64,000 bases of DNA from Micavibrio_B sp964399985 (GCA_964399985.1 CAYNRY010000003.1:124001-188000); one strand, 5' to 3'. Positions 1 to 9,277 are shown, numbered from the stretch's first letter. Numbers and translations are program-made. The notes: a model not told the origin generated them from the letters alone.

Positions 1-206
1 GATTCGATAAGCGCAGGAATAAACTTTCCGGGTGAGATCGCACCATATTCGGGATGTGCCCAGCGCATCAAGGCTTCAAAACCTTTGACCTGACCGCGTT
101 CCAGATCGACAATTGGCTGATAATTCAGCGAGATATGGCCGCTGGCGAGCGCATGTTTAAATTCGCCGCTATAATTAAAATCATCTGGAATAAGTGCTTG
201 TAACAT
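1..206 (-). CDS. EAL-domain protein (c-di-GMP phosphodiesterase family), N-terminal part only
   Basis: The first 68 residues are visible and the gene runs off the left edge. They contain the opening of an EAL domain: a 'YQPIVDL' strand followed by 'EALMRW', the signature ExLxR motif that contributes a metal ligand and gives the family its name. The start is the ATG at 206, with GGAAGG a few bases upstream. EAL domains hydrolyse cyclic di-GMP to pGpG. Only the N-terminus is seen, so activity and any downstream domain cannot be judged. With the domain starting near residue 8 there is no room for an N-terminal sensor. Confidence 0.85.
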   Translation of the reverse strand, partial: MLQALIPDDFNYSGEFKHALASGHISLNYQPIVDLERGQVKGFEALMRWAHPEYGAISPGKFIPALIE

Positions 207-310
207 CTGTGTTCCTTCCAGAACTGCAATAACCATAATATCATGATGTTTTCATATTAAACATAAGTTAAATTAGGTACTGGTAATGCATATTTCCTTG
301 TATATTCAAC

Positions 311-339
311 TTGACATAGGCGGGTGTGGTCAGTATGGT
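311..339 (+). promoter_or_regulatory. Probable sigma70 promoter of rpmJ
   Basis: TTGACA at 311-316 is a consensus -35 box. A 17-base spacer leads to TATGGT at 334-339 as the -10 box, about 40 bases before the rpmJ start. The match is by eye only. Confidence 0.5.
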
Positions 340-377
340 CCGGCTCTCTAGGAAATTGATATATAAGGATTAAGACG

Positions 378-503
378 ATGAAAGTCGTTAACTCATTGAA
401 AACATTGAAAACTCGCGACCGGAACAACCGCTTGATCCGTCGTAAAGGCCGCGTTTACATCATCAATAAAACCAAAAAGCGTATGAAAGTACGTCAAGGT
501 TAA
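378..503 (+). CDS. rpmJ: 50S ribosomal protein bL36
   Basis: This 41-residue protein (MKVVNSLKTLKTRDRNN...) is the short basic L36 of the large ribosomal subunit. It is the C-minus form: the zinc-binding cysteines and histidine of the classical protein are absent, as is usual in alphaproteobacteria. 'GRVYIINKTKKR' and the C-terminal 'RQG' match the family. It stands alone, with its own promoter upstream and a terminator downstream, and is not in an spc-type operon. Confidence 0.95.
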   Translation: MKVVNSLKTLKTRDRNNRLIRRKGRVYIINKTKKRMKVRQG

Positions 504-534
504 GCCATTTTCCTTTAATGATAGGAATTTGAAG

Positions 535-566
535 CTTCCCGTGTGTATTCATACGGGAAGTTTGTT
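535..566 (+). terminator. Rho-independent terminator after rpmJ
   Basis: CTTCCCGT (535-542) pairs with ACGGGAAG (553-560), extendable by two pairs, and is followed by TTTGTT. It separates rpmJ from the mre cluster. Confidence 0.75.
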
Positions 567-615
567 ATAACTGGCTTCCGAGTTCTCTATTTGTCGGGCA
601 ATCAAAGGATTTTAA

Positions 616-1656
616 ATGTTTTCCAAACTTTTCGGTTTTGTGTCTGCTGATATGGCCATCGATTTAGGGACAGCCAATACATTGGTGTATGTGCGAGATC
701 GCGGTATCGTCCTGAATGAACCATCCGTTGTTGCTATCTCAACCGCAGGTGGACGCAAGCAGGTTTTGGCAGTTGGAAACGAAGCAAAACAAATGCTCGG
801 GCGTACACCGGGAAATATCACCGCCATTCGTCCTTTACGCGATGGCGTTATTGCTGATTTCGAAGTCGCCGAAGCGATGATCAAGCACTTCATTCGCAAA
901 GTTCATAATCGTCGTTCATTTGTTTCGCCGAAAATGGTGATCTGTGTTCCATCCGGCTCTACGGCTGTTGAACAAAAAGCAATTGTTGAATCTGCGGAAA
1001 GCGCTGGCGCATCTGAAGTATTTTTGATCGAAGAGCCAATGGCCGCAGCTATTGGTGCAGGTCTTCCGGTAACTGAGCCGTCAGGTTCCATGGTCGTCGA
1101 TATCGGCGGCGGAACATCTGAAATTGCCGTTATTTCACTGGGCGGTATCGTCTTTGCAAAATCAGTCCGCGTTGGCGGTGACAAAATGGATGATGCGATC
1201 ATCAACTATATTCGCCGCGTCTTTAACCTGCTGATCGGAGAGACGACAGCTGAGCGCATTAAAAAAGAAGTCGGCTCCGCATGCCCGCCTGCTGAAGGCG
1301 ACGGCCGTTCGATGACAATCAAGGGTCGTGACTTGCTTCTCGGCGTGCCGAAGGAAGTCGTCGTGACCGAGCGTCATGTTGCGGAAAGCCTTATGGAGCC
1401 GATTAGCCAGATCGTCGAAGGTGTCCGTCTTGCGCTGGAGCATACGCCGCCGGAACTTGCTGCCGATATCGCCGAGCGTGGTATCGTTCTGACAGGGGGC
1501 GGCGCGCTTTTGTCCAATCTGGACTTCGTTCTTCGCCATTCCACAGGGCTTGCTGTTACGATTGCTGATGATCCATTGTCCTGCGTGGCGCTGGGCACAG
1601 GTCATGCGCTTGAAGAAATGAAGACCCTTCGTAATGTTCTGATCGGGACTTACTAG
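616..1656 (+). CDS. mreB: Rod shape-determining protein MreB
   Basis: This is the bacterial actin homologue that polymerises into membrane-bound filaments and directs the elongasome. At 346 residues it has the normal length. The nucleotide-binding 'DLGTANTLV' (phosphate 1) lies near residue 16, and 'VVDIGGGTSEIAV' (phosphate 2) and 'GIVLTGGGALL' (adenosine loop) are intact. It leads a cluster with mreC, mreD, mrdA and rodA, so the cell is almost certainly rod-shaped or curved. A 156-base AT-rich gap before mreC leaves room for a second promoter. Confidence 0.97.
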   Translation: MFSKLFGFVSADMAIDLGTANTLVYVRDRGIVLNEPSVVAISTAGGRKQVLAVGNEAKQMLGRTPGNITAIRPLRDGVIADFEVAEAMIKHFIRKVHNRRSFVSPKMVICVPSGSTAVEQKAIVESAESAGASEVFLIEEPMAAAIGAGLPVTEPSGSMVVDIGGGTSEIAVISLGGIVFAKSVRVGGDKMDDAIINYIRRVFNLLIGETTAERIKKEVGSACPPAEGDGRSMTIKGRDLLLGVPKEVVVTERHVAESLMEPISQIVEGVRLALEHTPPELAADIAERGIVLTGGGALLSNLDFVLRHSTGLAVTIADDPLSCVALGTGHALEEMKTLRNVLIGTY

Positions 1657-1812
1657 GTTCAGTTTTACGAAAAATACAATTTTATCTAATGTTTATTTTG
1701 CCCTGCATCAAGTTTAGCCTTGATCGCGATGTAAATATTTTATTAAGTGCCCTCATTATAATGTATAATTAAGATATAACCCCAAAGGGTCCTGCCAAAG
1801 CAGGGCGTCTTA

Positions 1813-2715
1813 ATGAGATCGCTTACACAAAGATATCAACGACGTAAAAATTACCGGGCGGCTTCGGCTGTCGGGCGCGTTGTGCAATATTCGCCGCATG
1901 CTTTGGTCGGCATGGCGATTATTATTCTCATGACATCGATCATCATTCCGGCGGTCTGGCAAAAACCGCGCGTTGGTATCACCGATACGGTTGCGCCATT
2001 GATCGCGGCTGTTGGTCAGCCTTTCAGATTTATCGCAGACGGTATCAGCGGCATGACGGGCATTACCCAGCTTCGCGCCGAGAACGATCGCTTGAAAGCC
2101 GAAAACGCCAGACTGAAAGAATGGTATCAAACCGCGCTTCTTCTGAAAGCTGAAAACCAGTCGCTCAAAGATTTGCTCAATGTTATTCCCGAGCCTGAAC
2201 AAAGTTATATTTCGACGCGCGTCATCGGTGACTCCGGAAGTTCTTATGTACGCTCGCTTTTAATTCAGGCTGGTAAGGAAGACGGTGTTGTCGAAGGCCA
2301 GGCCGTAATGGGGAGTCAAGGTATGATCGGACGCATTATTGAGGTCGGTAATCGCGCTTCTCGTATTTTGCTTTTAAATGATATCAACTCGCGCATTCCG
2401 GTAATCGTCGAAGGCACAAATCAAAAAGCTATATTGGCTGGAACCAATGATAGCTATCTGATGCTCGATCACTTGCCGATGGATATATTGATCGAAGAAG
2501 GCGCGCGTGTCGTTACATCAGGTCATGGCGGTATGTTCCCACAAGGACTCCCAATCGGGAAAGTTATCAAAACAGATGATAATCAAGTAATGGTCGAAGC
2601 GTTTACAGATCCTGTGAATGCCAACTATGTCCAAATTATCGAGAAGCCCGATGATCCGAATGTCCGGCAAAGCATCAATGTGCTAAAAACGCCGATGCCA
2701 TCCTCTATCAAGTAA
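1813..2715 (+). CDS. mreC: Cell shape-determining protein MreC
   Basis: MreC is a bitopic inner-membrane protein that links MreB and MreD to PBP2 in the periplasm. The 300 residues show a basic cytoplasmic N-terminus, one membrane segment at about residues 33-50, a short coiled coil ('LRAENDRLKAENARLKEW', near 90-110) and the beta-rich periplasmic domain beginning near 'VIGDSGSSYVRSLLI'. It is followed after 7 bases by mreD. AT-rich DNA upstream (about 1740-1775, with TATAAT-like stretches) may hold a promoter. Confidence 0.95.
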   Translation: MRSLTQRYQRRKNYRAASAVGRVVQYSPHALVGMAIIILMTSIIIPAVWQKPRVGITDTVAPLIAAVGQPFRFIADGISGMTGITQLRAENDRLKAENARLKEWYQTALLLKAENQSLKDLLNVIPEPEQSYISTRVIGDSGSSYVRSLLIQAGKEDGVVEGQAVMGSQGMIGRIIEVGNRASRILLLNDINSRIPVIVEGTNQKAILAGTNDSYLMLDHLPMDILIEEGARVVTSGHGGMFPQGLPIGKVIKTDDNQVMVEAFTDPVNANYVQIIEKPDDPNVRQSINVLKTPMPSSIK

Positions 2716-2722
2716 TAATAAA

Positions 2723-3238
2723 ATGGAAGAGAGCAACGAGGCACTGCAGAAAGTCGTTGCGATCGTTCGCATTGTGCTTGTTTATCTTTCGCTTGTTTTC
2801 TTGATGCTTTTAAATGCATCGAGCATTCCTATTTTTGAAATTGGAAATATCACGCCTTATTTTCTATTGATGGGAATTTATTTCTGGACTTTGTCACGCC
2901 CCGGTCTTTTGCCATTCTATCTTTCTTTTCTTTTTGGCCTTGCCCTTGATTTTATAACCGGCCAAACGGTCGGTTTGAATGCTTTATGTTTCTTGCTTAT
3001 TTCTTTCGTTCTGTTTAGCCAGCGGCGATTTTTAAAAGGTCAGGTCTGGCCTGTTTTATGGGCCGGATATGGCGTGGCCTGTTTGTTCGTCGGGTTTATC
3101 CATCTTCTGGTTTTTATCTTGAGCAGCGGGTTTCATTTTCCAAGCCTGATGCCTTTTTTAGCCACCGCATTGGTAAGTGTGCTGGCTTATCCTTTGATGA
3201 CCGTTCCAATGGTTGCCATCAATAAATTCTTCCGTTAA
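2723..3238 (+). CDS. mreD: Rod shape-determining membrane protein MreD
   Basis: This 171-residue, strongly hydrophobic protein has about five membrane segments. 'GLALDFITGQTVGLNALCFLLISF' carries the D-x-x-x-G-x-x-x-G-x-N pattern typical of MreD. Identification rests on this pattern, on size and on position between mreC and mrdA. It lies 7 bases after mreC and 11 bases before mrdA, which suggests co-transcription. Confidence 0.92.
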   Translation: MEESNEALQKVVAIVRIVLVYLSLVFLMLLNASSIPIFEIGNITPYFLLMGIYFWTLSRPGLLPFYLSFLFGLALDFITGQTVGLNALCFLLISFVLFSQRRFLKGQVWPVLWAGYGVACLFVGFIHLLVFILSSGFHFPSLMPFLATALVSVLAYPLMTVPMVAINKFFR

Positions 3239-3249
3239 AGCTTTGTCCT

Positions 3250-5085
3250 ATGGAACGTGAGAATGACAGGTTCGACAGTTTTTCGCGGCGGGCTGTCATT
3301 ATCGGGATTGGGCAGGGTGTCATATTGTCTCTTCTGGGCGGTCGTCTGGCATGGCTGCAAATCGCAGAAGGCGAAAAATACAAAACGCTATCTGAAAATA
3401 ACCGAATTAATATCAAGATCATCCCGCCGATGCGCGGACAGATCGTGGACCGCTTTGGCATCCCCTTAGCCGATAATATTCAGGATTTTCAAGTTGTTCT
3501 AACGCCGGAGCAGGTCGATAATCTTGAAAATGCTTTGCGCCAGCTCCGCAAAGTTGTGACAATTGAAGACCGCGATATCAAGCGAGTGTTGCGCGATGTT
3601 AAACGCAACCCGCGTTTTATGCCGATACAAGTCAGAAACCACCTGTCATGGGATGAAGTTTCTACCATCGAAGTCAATCTTCCTTATTTACCCGGCGTCG
3701 ATGTACAGTCCGCTGAAATCCGCAATTATCCGCATAAGGACGCGACGGCGCATTTAATCGGCTATGTCGGGCGGGTTTCGGAAAGCGAGATGACGACCGA
3801 CAAGCTGCTTCGCATGCCGGGATTCCAGATCGGTAAGAACGGCTTGGAAAAACAGTATGAAATGGAACTACGCGGGCAGCCCGGTAAAACCGAGGTTGAG
3901 GTCAATGTCCATGGCCGCGAAGTACGCCAGCTTGGTAAAACGCCTGCCATTACAGGTGATAAAATTGTTTTAAGTATCGACGCAGAATTACAGCGTTTCG
4001 TTCAGCAGCGTTTATCTTCTGACCGAAGCGCATCGGCAGTTATCATGGATGTCCATACCGGTGCAGTCTATGCGCTGGCATCATATCCAAGCTTCGATCC
4101 CAATTCGTTCACCGGCGGCATTTCTACGATGGAATGGGAACAGCTTCGTGACGACCCAACGCACCCGCTCACCAATAAAATTATTTCCGGTCTTTATCCG
4201 CCTGGGTCGACTTTCAAGATTGTCACGGCGCTCGCAGGTCTTGAAGCGGGTGTGATCGATCAGAATTGGGGTGTGAACTGTCCCGGACATTATGAGTTTG
4301 GTGGACACCGTTTCCACTGCTGGAAAAAAGGCGGGCATGGCGGCGTTAATCTCGTGAGAGCGCTTGCTGTATCTTGCGACGTTTACTTCTATAAAATGTC
4401 CGGTCTTGTCGGTATTGATAAGATCGCTGCAATGTCGCGCCGGATGGGTTTGGGCCAGAAACTTAACATTGGATTGCCTGAGGAAAAAGCGGGACTTGTG
4501 CCGGATACCAAATGGAAACGCAAAGCGCGGAAAGAACAATGGCATCCGGGGGAAACGGTCGTTGCCTCGATCGGACAAGGTTATCTGCAAACCACGCCGC
4601 TGCAACTTGCCACGATGACGGCGCGAGCGGTAAATGGCGGGAAAGCGGTCGAGCCATGGTTAACCGGCATTATCGGTGGACGTGAAATTCATACGAAACC
4701 ATGGGATGATCTGGGATTAAATCCTGCGCATCTGGAATTGATCAAGCAAGGCATGGTCGGCGTGATGTCGCCGGGCGGGACGGCTTATGCGCATCGGATT
4801 ACCGAGCCTGGCATGGAGATGGGCGGGAAAACAGGAACCTCGCAGGTTAAGCGCATTACGATGGCCGAGCGTGCGGCGGGCGTTCGGTCGCAGGACGCCA
4901 CGCCATGGCATCACCGTCACCACGGCCTATATGTCGGCTATGCCCCAATCAGTAATCCACGCTATGCCGTCTGCGTCGTTGTCGAACATGGCGGCGGCGG
5001 ATCGTCCGCTGCGGCGCCGATAGCCAAAGACATCATGCTGGAATGTGAAAAACGTGATCCGGCCCGATCAAATTTATCTGATTAA
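3250..5085 (+). CDS. mrdA: Penicillin-binding protein 2 (elongasome transpeptidase)
   Basis: This is a class B PBP that cross-links new peptidoglycan along the cell side wall together with RodA. It has 611 residues, with a single N-terminal membrane anchor near residues 17-37, a PBP dimerisation domain and the transpeptidase domain. The catalytic STFK motif is at residues 320-323, a serine-x-aspartate 'SCD' follows the 'RALAV' helix, and KTGTS is at residues 527-531. The last codons and the stop lie inside the left arm of a perfect 19-bp hairpin. Confidence 0.96.
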   Translation: MERENDRFDSFSRRAVIIGIGQGVILSLLGGRLAWLQIAEGEKYKTLSENNRINIKIIPPMRGQIVDRFGIPLADNIQDFQVVLTPEQVDNLENALRQLRKVVTIEDRDIKRVLRDVKRNPRFMPIQVRNHLSWDEVSTIEVNLPYLPGVDVQSAEIRNYPHKDATAHLIGYVGRVSESEMTTDKLLRMPGFQIGKNGLEKQYEMELRGQPGKTEVEVNVHGREVRQLGKTPAITGDKIVLSIDAELQRFVQQRLSSDRSASAVIMDVHTGAVYALASYPSFDPNSFTGGISTMEWEQLRDDPTHPLTNKIISGLYPPGSTFKIVTALAGLEAGVIDQNWGVNCPGHYEFGGHRFHCWKKGGHGGVNLVRALAVSCDVYFYKMSGLVGIDKIAAMSRRMGLGQKLNIGLPEEKAGLVPDTKWKRKARKEQWHPGETVVASIGQGYLQTTPLQLATMTARAVNGGKAVEPWLTGIIGGREIHTKPWDDLGLNPAHLELIKQGMVGVMSPGGTAYAHRITEPGMEMGGKTGTSQVKRITMAERAAGVRSQDATPWHHRHHGLYVGYAPISNPRYAVCVVVEHGGGGSSAAAPIAKDIMLECEKRDPARSNLSD

Positions 5086-5125
5086 AGAAATAGTTTCTGT
5101 AATCAGATAAATTTGATCTATTTTT
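5066..5125 (+). terminator. Perfect 19-bp hairpin overlapping the mrdA stop codon, with T-run
   Basis: Positions 5066-5084 are exactly complementary to 5100-5118, with a 15-base loop, followed by TATTTTT. The left arm includes the last mrdA codons and most of the stop codon. It looks like an intrinsic terminator, though its AT-rich stem is unusual. As a terminator it would uncouple rodA from mrdA. Confidence 0.6.
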
Positions 5126-5127
5126 AG

Positions 5128-5193
5128 AGTCAGGCAGGATTCACGTCTTTAGATTTAAACATATAATGTGTAAATCTAAAGACGACCCTGACT
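5128..5193 (+). repeat. Second long hairpin between mrdA and rodA
   Basis: A 14-bp perfect inner stem (5144-5157 with 5171-5184) sits inside an outer 7-bp stem (AGTCAGG 5128-5134 with CCTGACT 5187-5193). No T-run follows. It ends about 20 bases before the rodA start, so it would fold next to the ribosome binding site if transcribed. It could be a regulatory leader or a mobile palindrome. Confidence 0.6.
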
Positions 5194-5212
5194 GTAAAGA
5201 GATGAAAAAATA

Positions 5213-6352
5213 ATGTCGATTTTCCGTTCCGATATCATGCTGGACGATATGTCGTTTCTCGGTCGCCTGAAAGGGACAAGCTGGGGGCTGACCATACTTG
5301 TGACTGCTATTGCTTGTATCGGTTTTATGTCGCTTTATTCAGCGGCAAATGGTGCCCTTGATCCTTGGGCGTCTCGCCAGATTATGCGCTTTATCTTCTC
5401 GCTGGGCATGATGTTTGCCATTGCCTTGGTTGATATCAGGATAATTTACCGTGCAGCATGGCCCGCCTACGGAATATGTATCGTACTTCTTATTATGGTG
5501 CATTTATTCGGTCATGTGGGTATGGGTGCGCAGCGCTGGCTCGATCTCGGCATTATTAAGGTACAGCCCTCGGAACTGATGAAAATCGCCACTATCATGG
5601 TGCTGGCTAAATATTTCCACGGCATTGAAATACAAAATATAACCAAATTAAAAACACTGTTATGGCCTGCAGGAATTATTATTCTGCCCTTCGCCTTAAT
5701 TGTAACGCAGCCAAATCTAGGAACTGGTTTAACGATTATATTTGTATCTGCCGCTCTTTTATTCGCAGCCGGCGTTTCGATTTGGTTGTTCGTGATAGGC
5801 GCGGCGGCGGCGGCGGCGGCGATACCGGTCGTCTGGATGTTTATGCATGATTACCAAAAGAATCGCGTTATGACGTTCTTGAATCCGGAAGCAGATCCGC
5901 TCGGCACCGGTTTTCACATTATGCAATCCAAGATCGCGCTCGGCTCGGGCGGCATATTCGGCAAAGGATTTCTGGAAGGGTCGCAATCTCACCTGAATTT
6001 CCTGCCGGAAAAACATACAGATTTTATCTTTACATTATGGGCTGAAGAATTCGGTCTGGTTGGCGGTATTTTTCTTCTGATACTGTTAGCGCTGGTATTC
6101 CTATACGGCTACTGGATCGCCTTTCGTTGCCGCAGCACATTTGGACGATTATTATCTTTCGGTTTAATGGTCAATTTCTCGATTTATATATTTATCAATA
6201 TCGCCATGGTGATGGGGCTTATTCCGGTCGTCGGAATTCCCTTTCCGCTGATGTCTTACGGCGGAACGTCGATGATTGCGGTTATGATCGGCTTTGGCAT
6301 TATGCAGTCTTGCTACATCAATAGGGATGCAAGACTGCCGCGCAGTTTTTAA
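5213..6352 (+). CDS. rodA: Peptidoglycan glycosyltransferase RodA
   Basis: RodA is the SEDS-family polymerase that extends glycan strands from lipid II during elongation, paired with PBP2. The 379 residues contain about ten membrane segments and the family hallmarks 'GMGAQRWLDLG', 'QPSELMKIA', 'QPNLGTGLT', 'LPEKHTDFIF' and the C-terminal 'PFPLMSYGGTSM'. A run of seven alanines in a membrane helix is encoded by a near-pure GCG repeat around 5800-5821. The start at 5213 is used here; the ATG at residue 9 or 13 is also possible. Confidence 0.95.
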   Translation: MSIFRSDIMLDDMSFLGRLKGTSWGLTILVTAIACIGFMSLYSAANGALDPWASRQIMRFIFSLGMMFAIALVDIRIIYRAAWPAYGICIVLLIMVHLFGHVGMGAQRWLDLGIIKVQPSELMKIATIMVLAKYFHGIEIQNITKLKTLLWPAGIIILPFALIVTQPNLGTGLTIIFVSAALLFAAGVSIWLFVIGAAAAAAAIPVVWMFMHDYQKNRVMTFLNPEADPLGTGFHIMQSKIALGSGGIFGKGFLEGSQSHLNFLPEKHTDFIFTLWAEEFGLVGGIFLLILLALVFLYGYWIAFRCRSTFGRLLSFGLMVNFSIYIFINIAMVMGLIPVVGIPFPLMSYGGTSMIAVMIGFGIMQSCYINRDARLPRSF

Positions 6353-6354
6353 AT

Positions 6355-6696
6355 TTAAGCTGCGCGCTCGTTCGGAATGCCTTTTTCAGTGAACAGGTCT
6401 TCCAGTTCGCCGGATGCGTACATTTCACGCACGATATCACAGCCGCCGACGAATTCGCCCTTCACATAGAGCTGTGGAATAGTCGGCCAGTTGGTGAACT
6501 CCTTGATACCCTGACGGATTTCATCGTCTTCCAGAACATTGATGCCTTTGAATTTCACGCCCAATTGACCGAGAACTTGTACCACTGCCGCAGAAAAACC
6601 GCATTGCGGGAAAACAGGTGTGCCTTTCATAAATAAAACGACATCGTTGCTGTCGACTTCGTTCCTGATACGGTTGAAAGCTTTATCTTCTGTCAT
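6355..6696 (-). CDS. grxD: Monothiol glutaredoxin, Grx4/GrxD family
   Basis: CGFS-type glutaredoxins bind and transfer [2Fe-2S] clusters with glutathione and pair with BolA proteins. The 113-residue protein has the CGFS active site at residues 32-35, 'WPTIPQLYVKGEFVGGCDI' (cis-proline and GSH-binding GG) and the usual length. It begins 17 bases downstream of the bolA stop on the same strand, the classical BolA-Grx pair. AAAAAGG precedes the start at good spacing. Confidence 0.95.
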   Translation of the reverse strand: MTEDKAFNRIRNEVDSNDVVLFMKGTPVFPQCGFSAAVVQVLGQLGVKFKGINVLEDDEIRQGIKEFTNWPTIPQLYVKGEFVGGCDIVREMYASGELEDLFTEKGIPNERAA

Positions 6697-6712
6697 GTGA
6701 GGGCCTTTTTAA

Positions 6713-6952
6713 TTATGCTTCGTTTGGAATTTGTGTCTGTAAGGCGAGGGCGTGAAGTTCGCCGCCCATTTTTCCTTGCAGGGCCTTATAGACCATTTGA
6801 TGTTGCTGAACCCGGCTTTTGCCGATAAAGGCTGAGGACACGACCAGTGCTGAATAATGATCGCCATCTCCGGCAAGATCGGTAATCGTCACTTGGGCAT
6901 CGGAAAGGGCTTCCTTGATCATTTGCTCAATGGCAGAAGCGTCCATGGGCAT
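6713..6952 (-). CDS. bolA: BolA family iron-sulfur trafficking/regulatory protein
   Basis: This 79-residue BolA/IbaG-type protein has the conserved 'VSSAFIGKSRVQQHQMVYKAL' region, including the 'RVxxHR/Q' helix and the His that can act as a cluster ligand. In partnership with the neighbouring CGFS glutaredoxin it would form a [2Fe-2S]-bridged heterodimer. Three in-frame ATGs occur at 6958, 6952 and 6946. AGAAGG at 6966-6961 has the best spacing to 6952. It follows purL after 75 bases. Confidence 0.93.
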   Translation of the reverse strand: MPMDASAIEQMIKEALSDAQVTITDLAGDGDHYSALVVSSAFIGKSRVQQHQMVYKALQGKMGGELHALALQTQIPNEA

Positions 6953-7033
6953 AGGCATATCCTTCTAGGGTTCATATTAGATGGAGATAATAAGCTCTTC
7001 TGTTTTCACGTCAACTGAAAAGCCCTTAGTTAT

Positions 7034-9277
7034 CTACCTTTGGCCCGCTATATAGCCCGGCAACCATGCCTCGTTCGTGTTTATCAGATCCGTAATTTTT
7101 GCATGGCTATCACCAACCAATAAACTATCGCCTCCGGTGGTTCCCAAAGTGACAACTTGAATCTTTTGTGCGGCTGCGGCGGCAATAATTTTGTCGGCGC
7201 TATTTGTCGTGATGATATAACGGGCCTGATCTTCGCCATACCAGAAAGCGGCGTCTTGATTGCCGTCCAGTTTAGCGCCCATCTTTCCTGCCATCGCCAT
7301 TTCGGTGATCGCAACCAATACGCCGCCATCGCTGATATCGTGGCAAGCGCTAACCTGGCCGCTGACAATAAGCTCGCGAACAAAATCGCCATTGCGTTTT
7401 TCAATCGCCAAATCGACAGGTGGCGGCGGACCGATTTCCTGGCCATAAATTTCACGCAAGAACAAGGATTGACCCAGATGCGAACATGCGCCGCCAATCA
7501 ATAGGATGGTTTCGTTTTCGGCAGTGAAAGCAAGGCCGACCGATTTTTTGAAATCAGAGATCAATCCGACGCCGCCGATAACAGGGGTTGGCAAAATAGC
7601 TTGACCACTGGTTTCGTTATAAAGCGATACGTTACCGGAAACGATCGGGTAAGACAAAGCGCGGCAGGCATCGCCCATACCTTCCAGACAGCCAACGAAT
7701 TGACCCATTATTTCCGGTTTTTCGGGATTGCCGAAATTGAGGTTGTTGGTAACGGCCAAAGGCGTCGCGCCCACAGCTGTAATATTTCTCCAGCTTTCGG
7801 CAACGATTTGCTTGCCGCCTTCATACGGATCGGCATAGCAATATCGCGGCGTACAATCTGAAGAGATTGCAAGCGCCTTATCCTTGCCTTCAATCTTGAC
7901 CATCGCCGCATCGGCGGCGCGACCTGCCTGATTGTTGTAATAGCCCGGTGAGTAAATCGTTTCACCGCCGACAAGAGAGTCATATTGCTCCCAGATCCAG
8001 CGTTTTGAGGCGAGGTCAGGACAGGCCATGAGTTTTTTGAGATCGGCCAGAATATCTTTCGATCCGAAATTCGCCTTATCGATGGCGCCCGGTGCGGGCG
8101 TTTTGATATGGGGACGGTCGTAAAGCGGCGATTGATCGACGAGGGGCGGCACCGGAATATCGCACCATGTTTCGCCATACATATTCAGCTTTAAATGCTG
8201 GTCGTCTGTCGTGTAGCCGATGACGGCGAAATCGAGATCCCATTTTTCAAAGATCGCTCGCGCTTCGTCTTCGCGGCCCGGTTTCAGGATCATCAGCATG
8301 CGTTCCTGTGATTCAGAGAGCATGATCTCGTATGGCACCATATTTTGCTCACGCTGGGGAACGTCATCCAGATTGAGAACGACACCAATCTCGCCTTTGG
8401 AAGCGATCTCGACGGCGGAAGAGGTCAGACCTGCGGCTCCCATATCCTGAATGGAAATGATGCAGTCTTTTTGCATGATCTCGAGGCAGGCTTCGATCAA
8501 AAGCTTTTCGGTGAACGGGTCGCCGACCTGCACGGTCGGGCGTTCGCCTTCGACGCCGTCTTCGAATTCTTTGGAAGACATTGTCGCCCCGTGAATACCG
8601 TCGCGGCCAGTTTTGGACCCGACATAAACAATCGGCTGCCCAACGCCTGCGCCGCGCGCGTAGTAAATTTTGTCCTGATCGGCGAGACCGACAGTCATCG
8701 CGTTGACGAGGATATTACCGTTATAGGATTTGTGAAAATTGGTTTCGCCGCCGACAGTCGGTACGCCGACGCAATTGCCGTATCCTGCAATACCGGCAAC
8801 GACGCCAGAAACGAGCGATCGCATTTTCGGATGGCTTGGATCGCCAAAGCGTAGCGCATTGATATTGGCAATCGGGCGTGCGCCCATCGTGAACACATCG
8901 CGCATGATACCGCCGACGCCGGTCGCCGCGCCTTGATATGGCTCGATATAGGAAGGGTGGTTGTGCGATTCCATTTTGAAAACGGCGGCTTGTCCATCGC
9001 CGATATCGATAACGCCAGCGTTTTCGCCCGGGCCCTGAATAACCCAAGGCGCATCGGTCGGCAGTTTTTTCAAATGCAAACGGGATGATTTATACGAACA
9101 ATGCTCTGACCACATGACAGAGAAAATACCAAGCTCAGTATAGGTTGGCGTGCGGCCTAAAATATCCAGCAGGTTTTTATATTCGTCCGCTGACAAGCCG
9201 AAATCGCGGCCTAATTTTTCGGTAACTTCCGGCTCGCGGATTGTGGGTTTTTGTTTTTTAAGCGCAGAGTTTTTCAT
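7034..9277 (-). CDS. purL: Phosphoribosylformylglycinamidine synthase subunit PurL
   Basis: PurL is the ATP-dependent synthase subunit of the fourth step of purine biosynthesis (FGAR to FGAM). It is the small type of about 750 residues that needs separate PurQ (glutaminase) and PurS subunits, both encoded nearby. Visible motifs are 'WSEHCSYKSS', 'SHNHPSYIEPYQGAATGVGG' and 'DMGAAGLTSSAVE'. The ATG at 9277 is preferred; an in-frame GTG at 9289 lies 12 bases upstream. Either way the 5' end overlaps the end of the GNAT gene, indicating translational coupling. Confidence 0.96.
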   Translation of the reverse strand: MKNSALKKQKPTIREPEVTEKLGRDFGLSADEYKNLLDILGRTPTYTELGIFSVMWSEHCSYKSSRLHLKKLPTDAPWVIQGPGENAGVIDIGDGQAAVFKMESHNHPSYIEPYQGAATGVGGIMRDVFTMGARPIANINALRFGDPSHPKMRSLVSGVVAGIAGYGNCVGVPTVGGETNFHKSYNGNILVNAMTVGLADQDKIYYARGAGVGQPIVYVGSKTGRDGIHGATMSSKEFEDGVEGERPTVQVGDPFTEKLLIEACLEIMQKDCIISIQDMGAAGLTSSAVEIASKGEIGVVLNLDDVPQREQNMVPYEIMLSESQERMLMILKPGREDEARAIFEKWDLDFAVIGYTTDDQHLKLNMYGETWCDIPVPPLVDQSPLYDRPHIKTPAPGAIDKANFGSKDILADLKKLMACPDLASKRWIWEQYDSLVGGETIYSPGYYNNQAGRAADAAMVKIEGKDKALAISSDCTPRYCYADPYEGGKQIVAESWRNITAVGATPLAVTNNLNFGNPEKPEIMGQFVGCLEGMGDACRALSYPIVSGNVSLYNETSGQAILPTPVIGGVGLISDFKKSVGLAFTAENETILLIGGACSHLGQSLFLREIYGQEIGPPPPVDLAIEKRNGDFVRELIVSGQVSACHDISDGGVLVAITEMAMAGKMGAKLDGNQDAAFWYGEDQARYIITTNSADKIIAAAAAQKIQVVTLGTTGGDSLLVGDSHAKITDLINTNEAWLPGYIAGQR

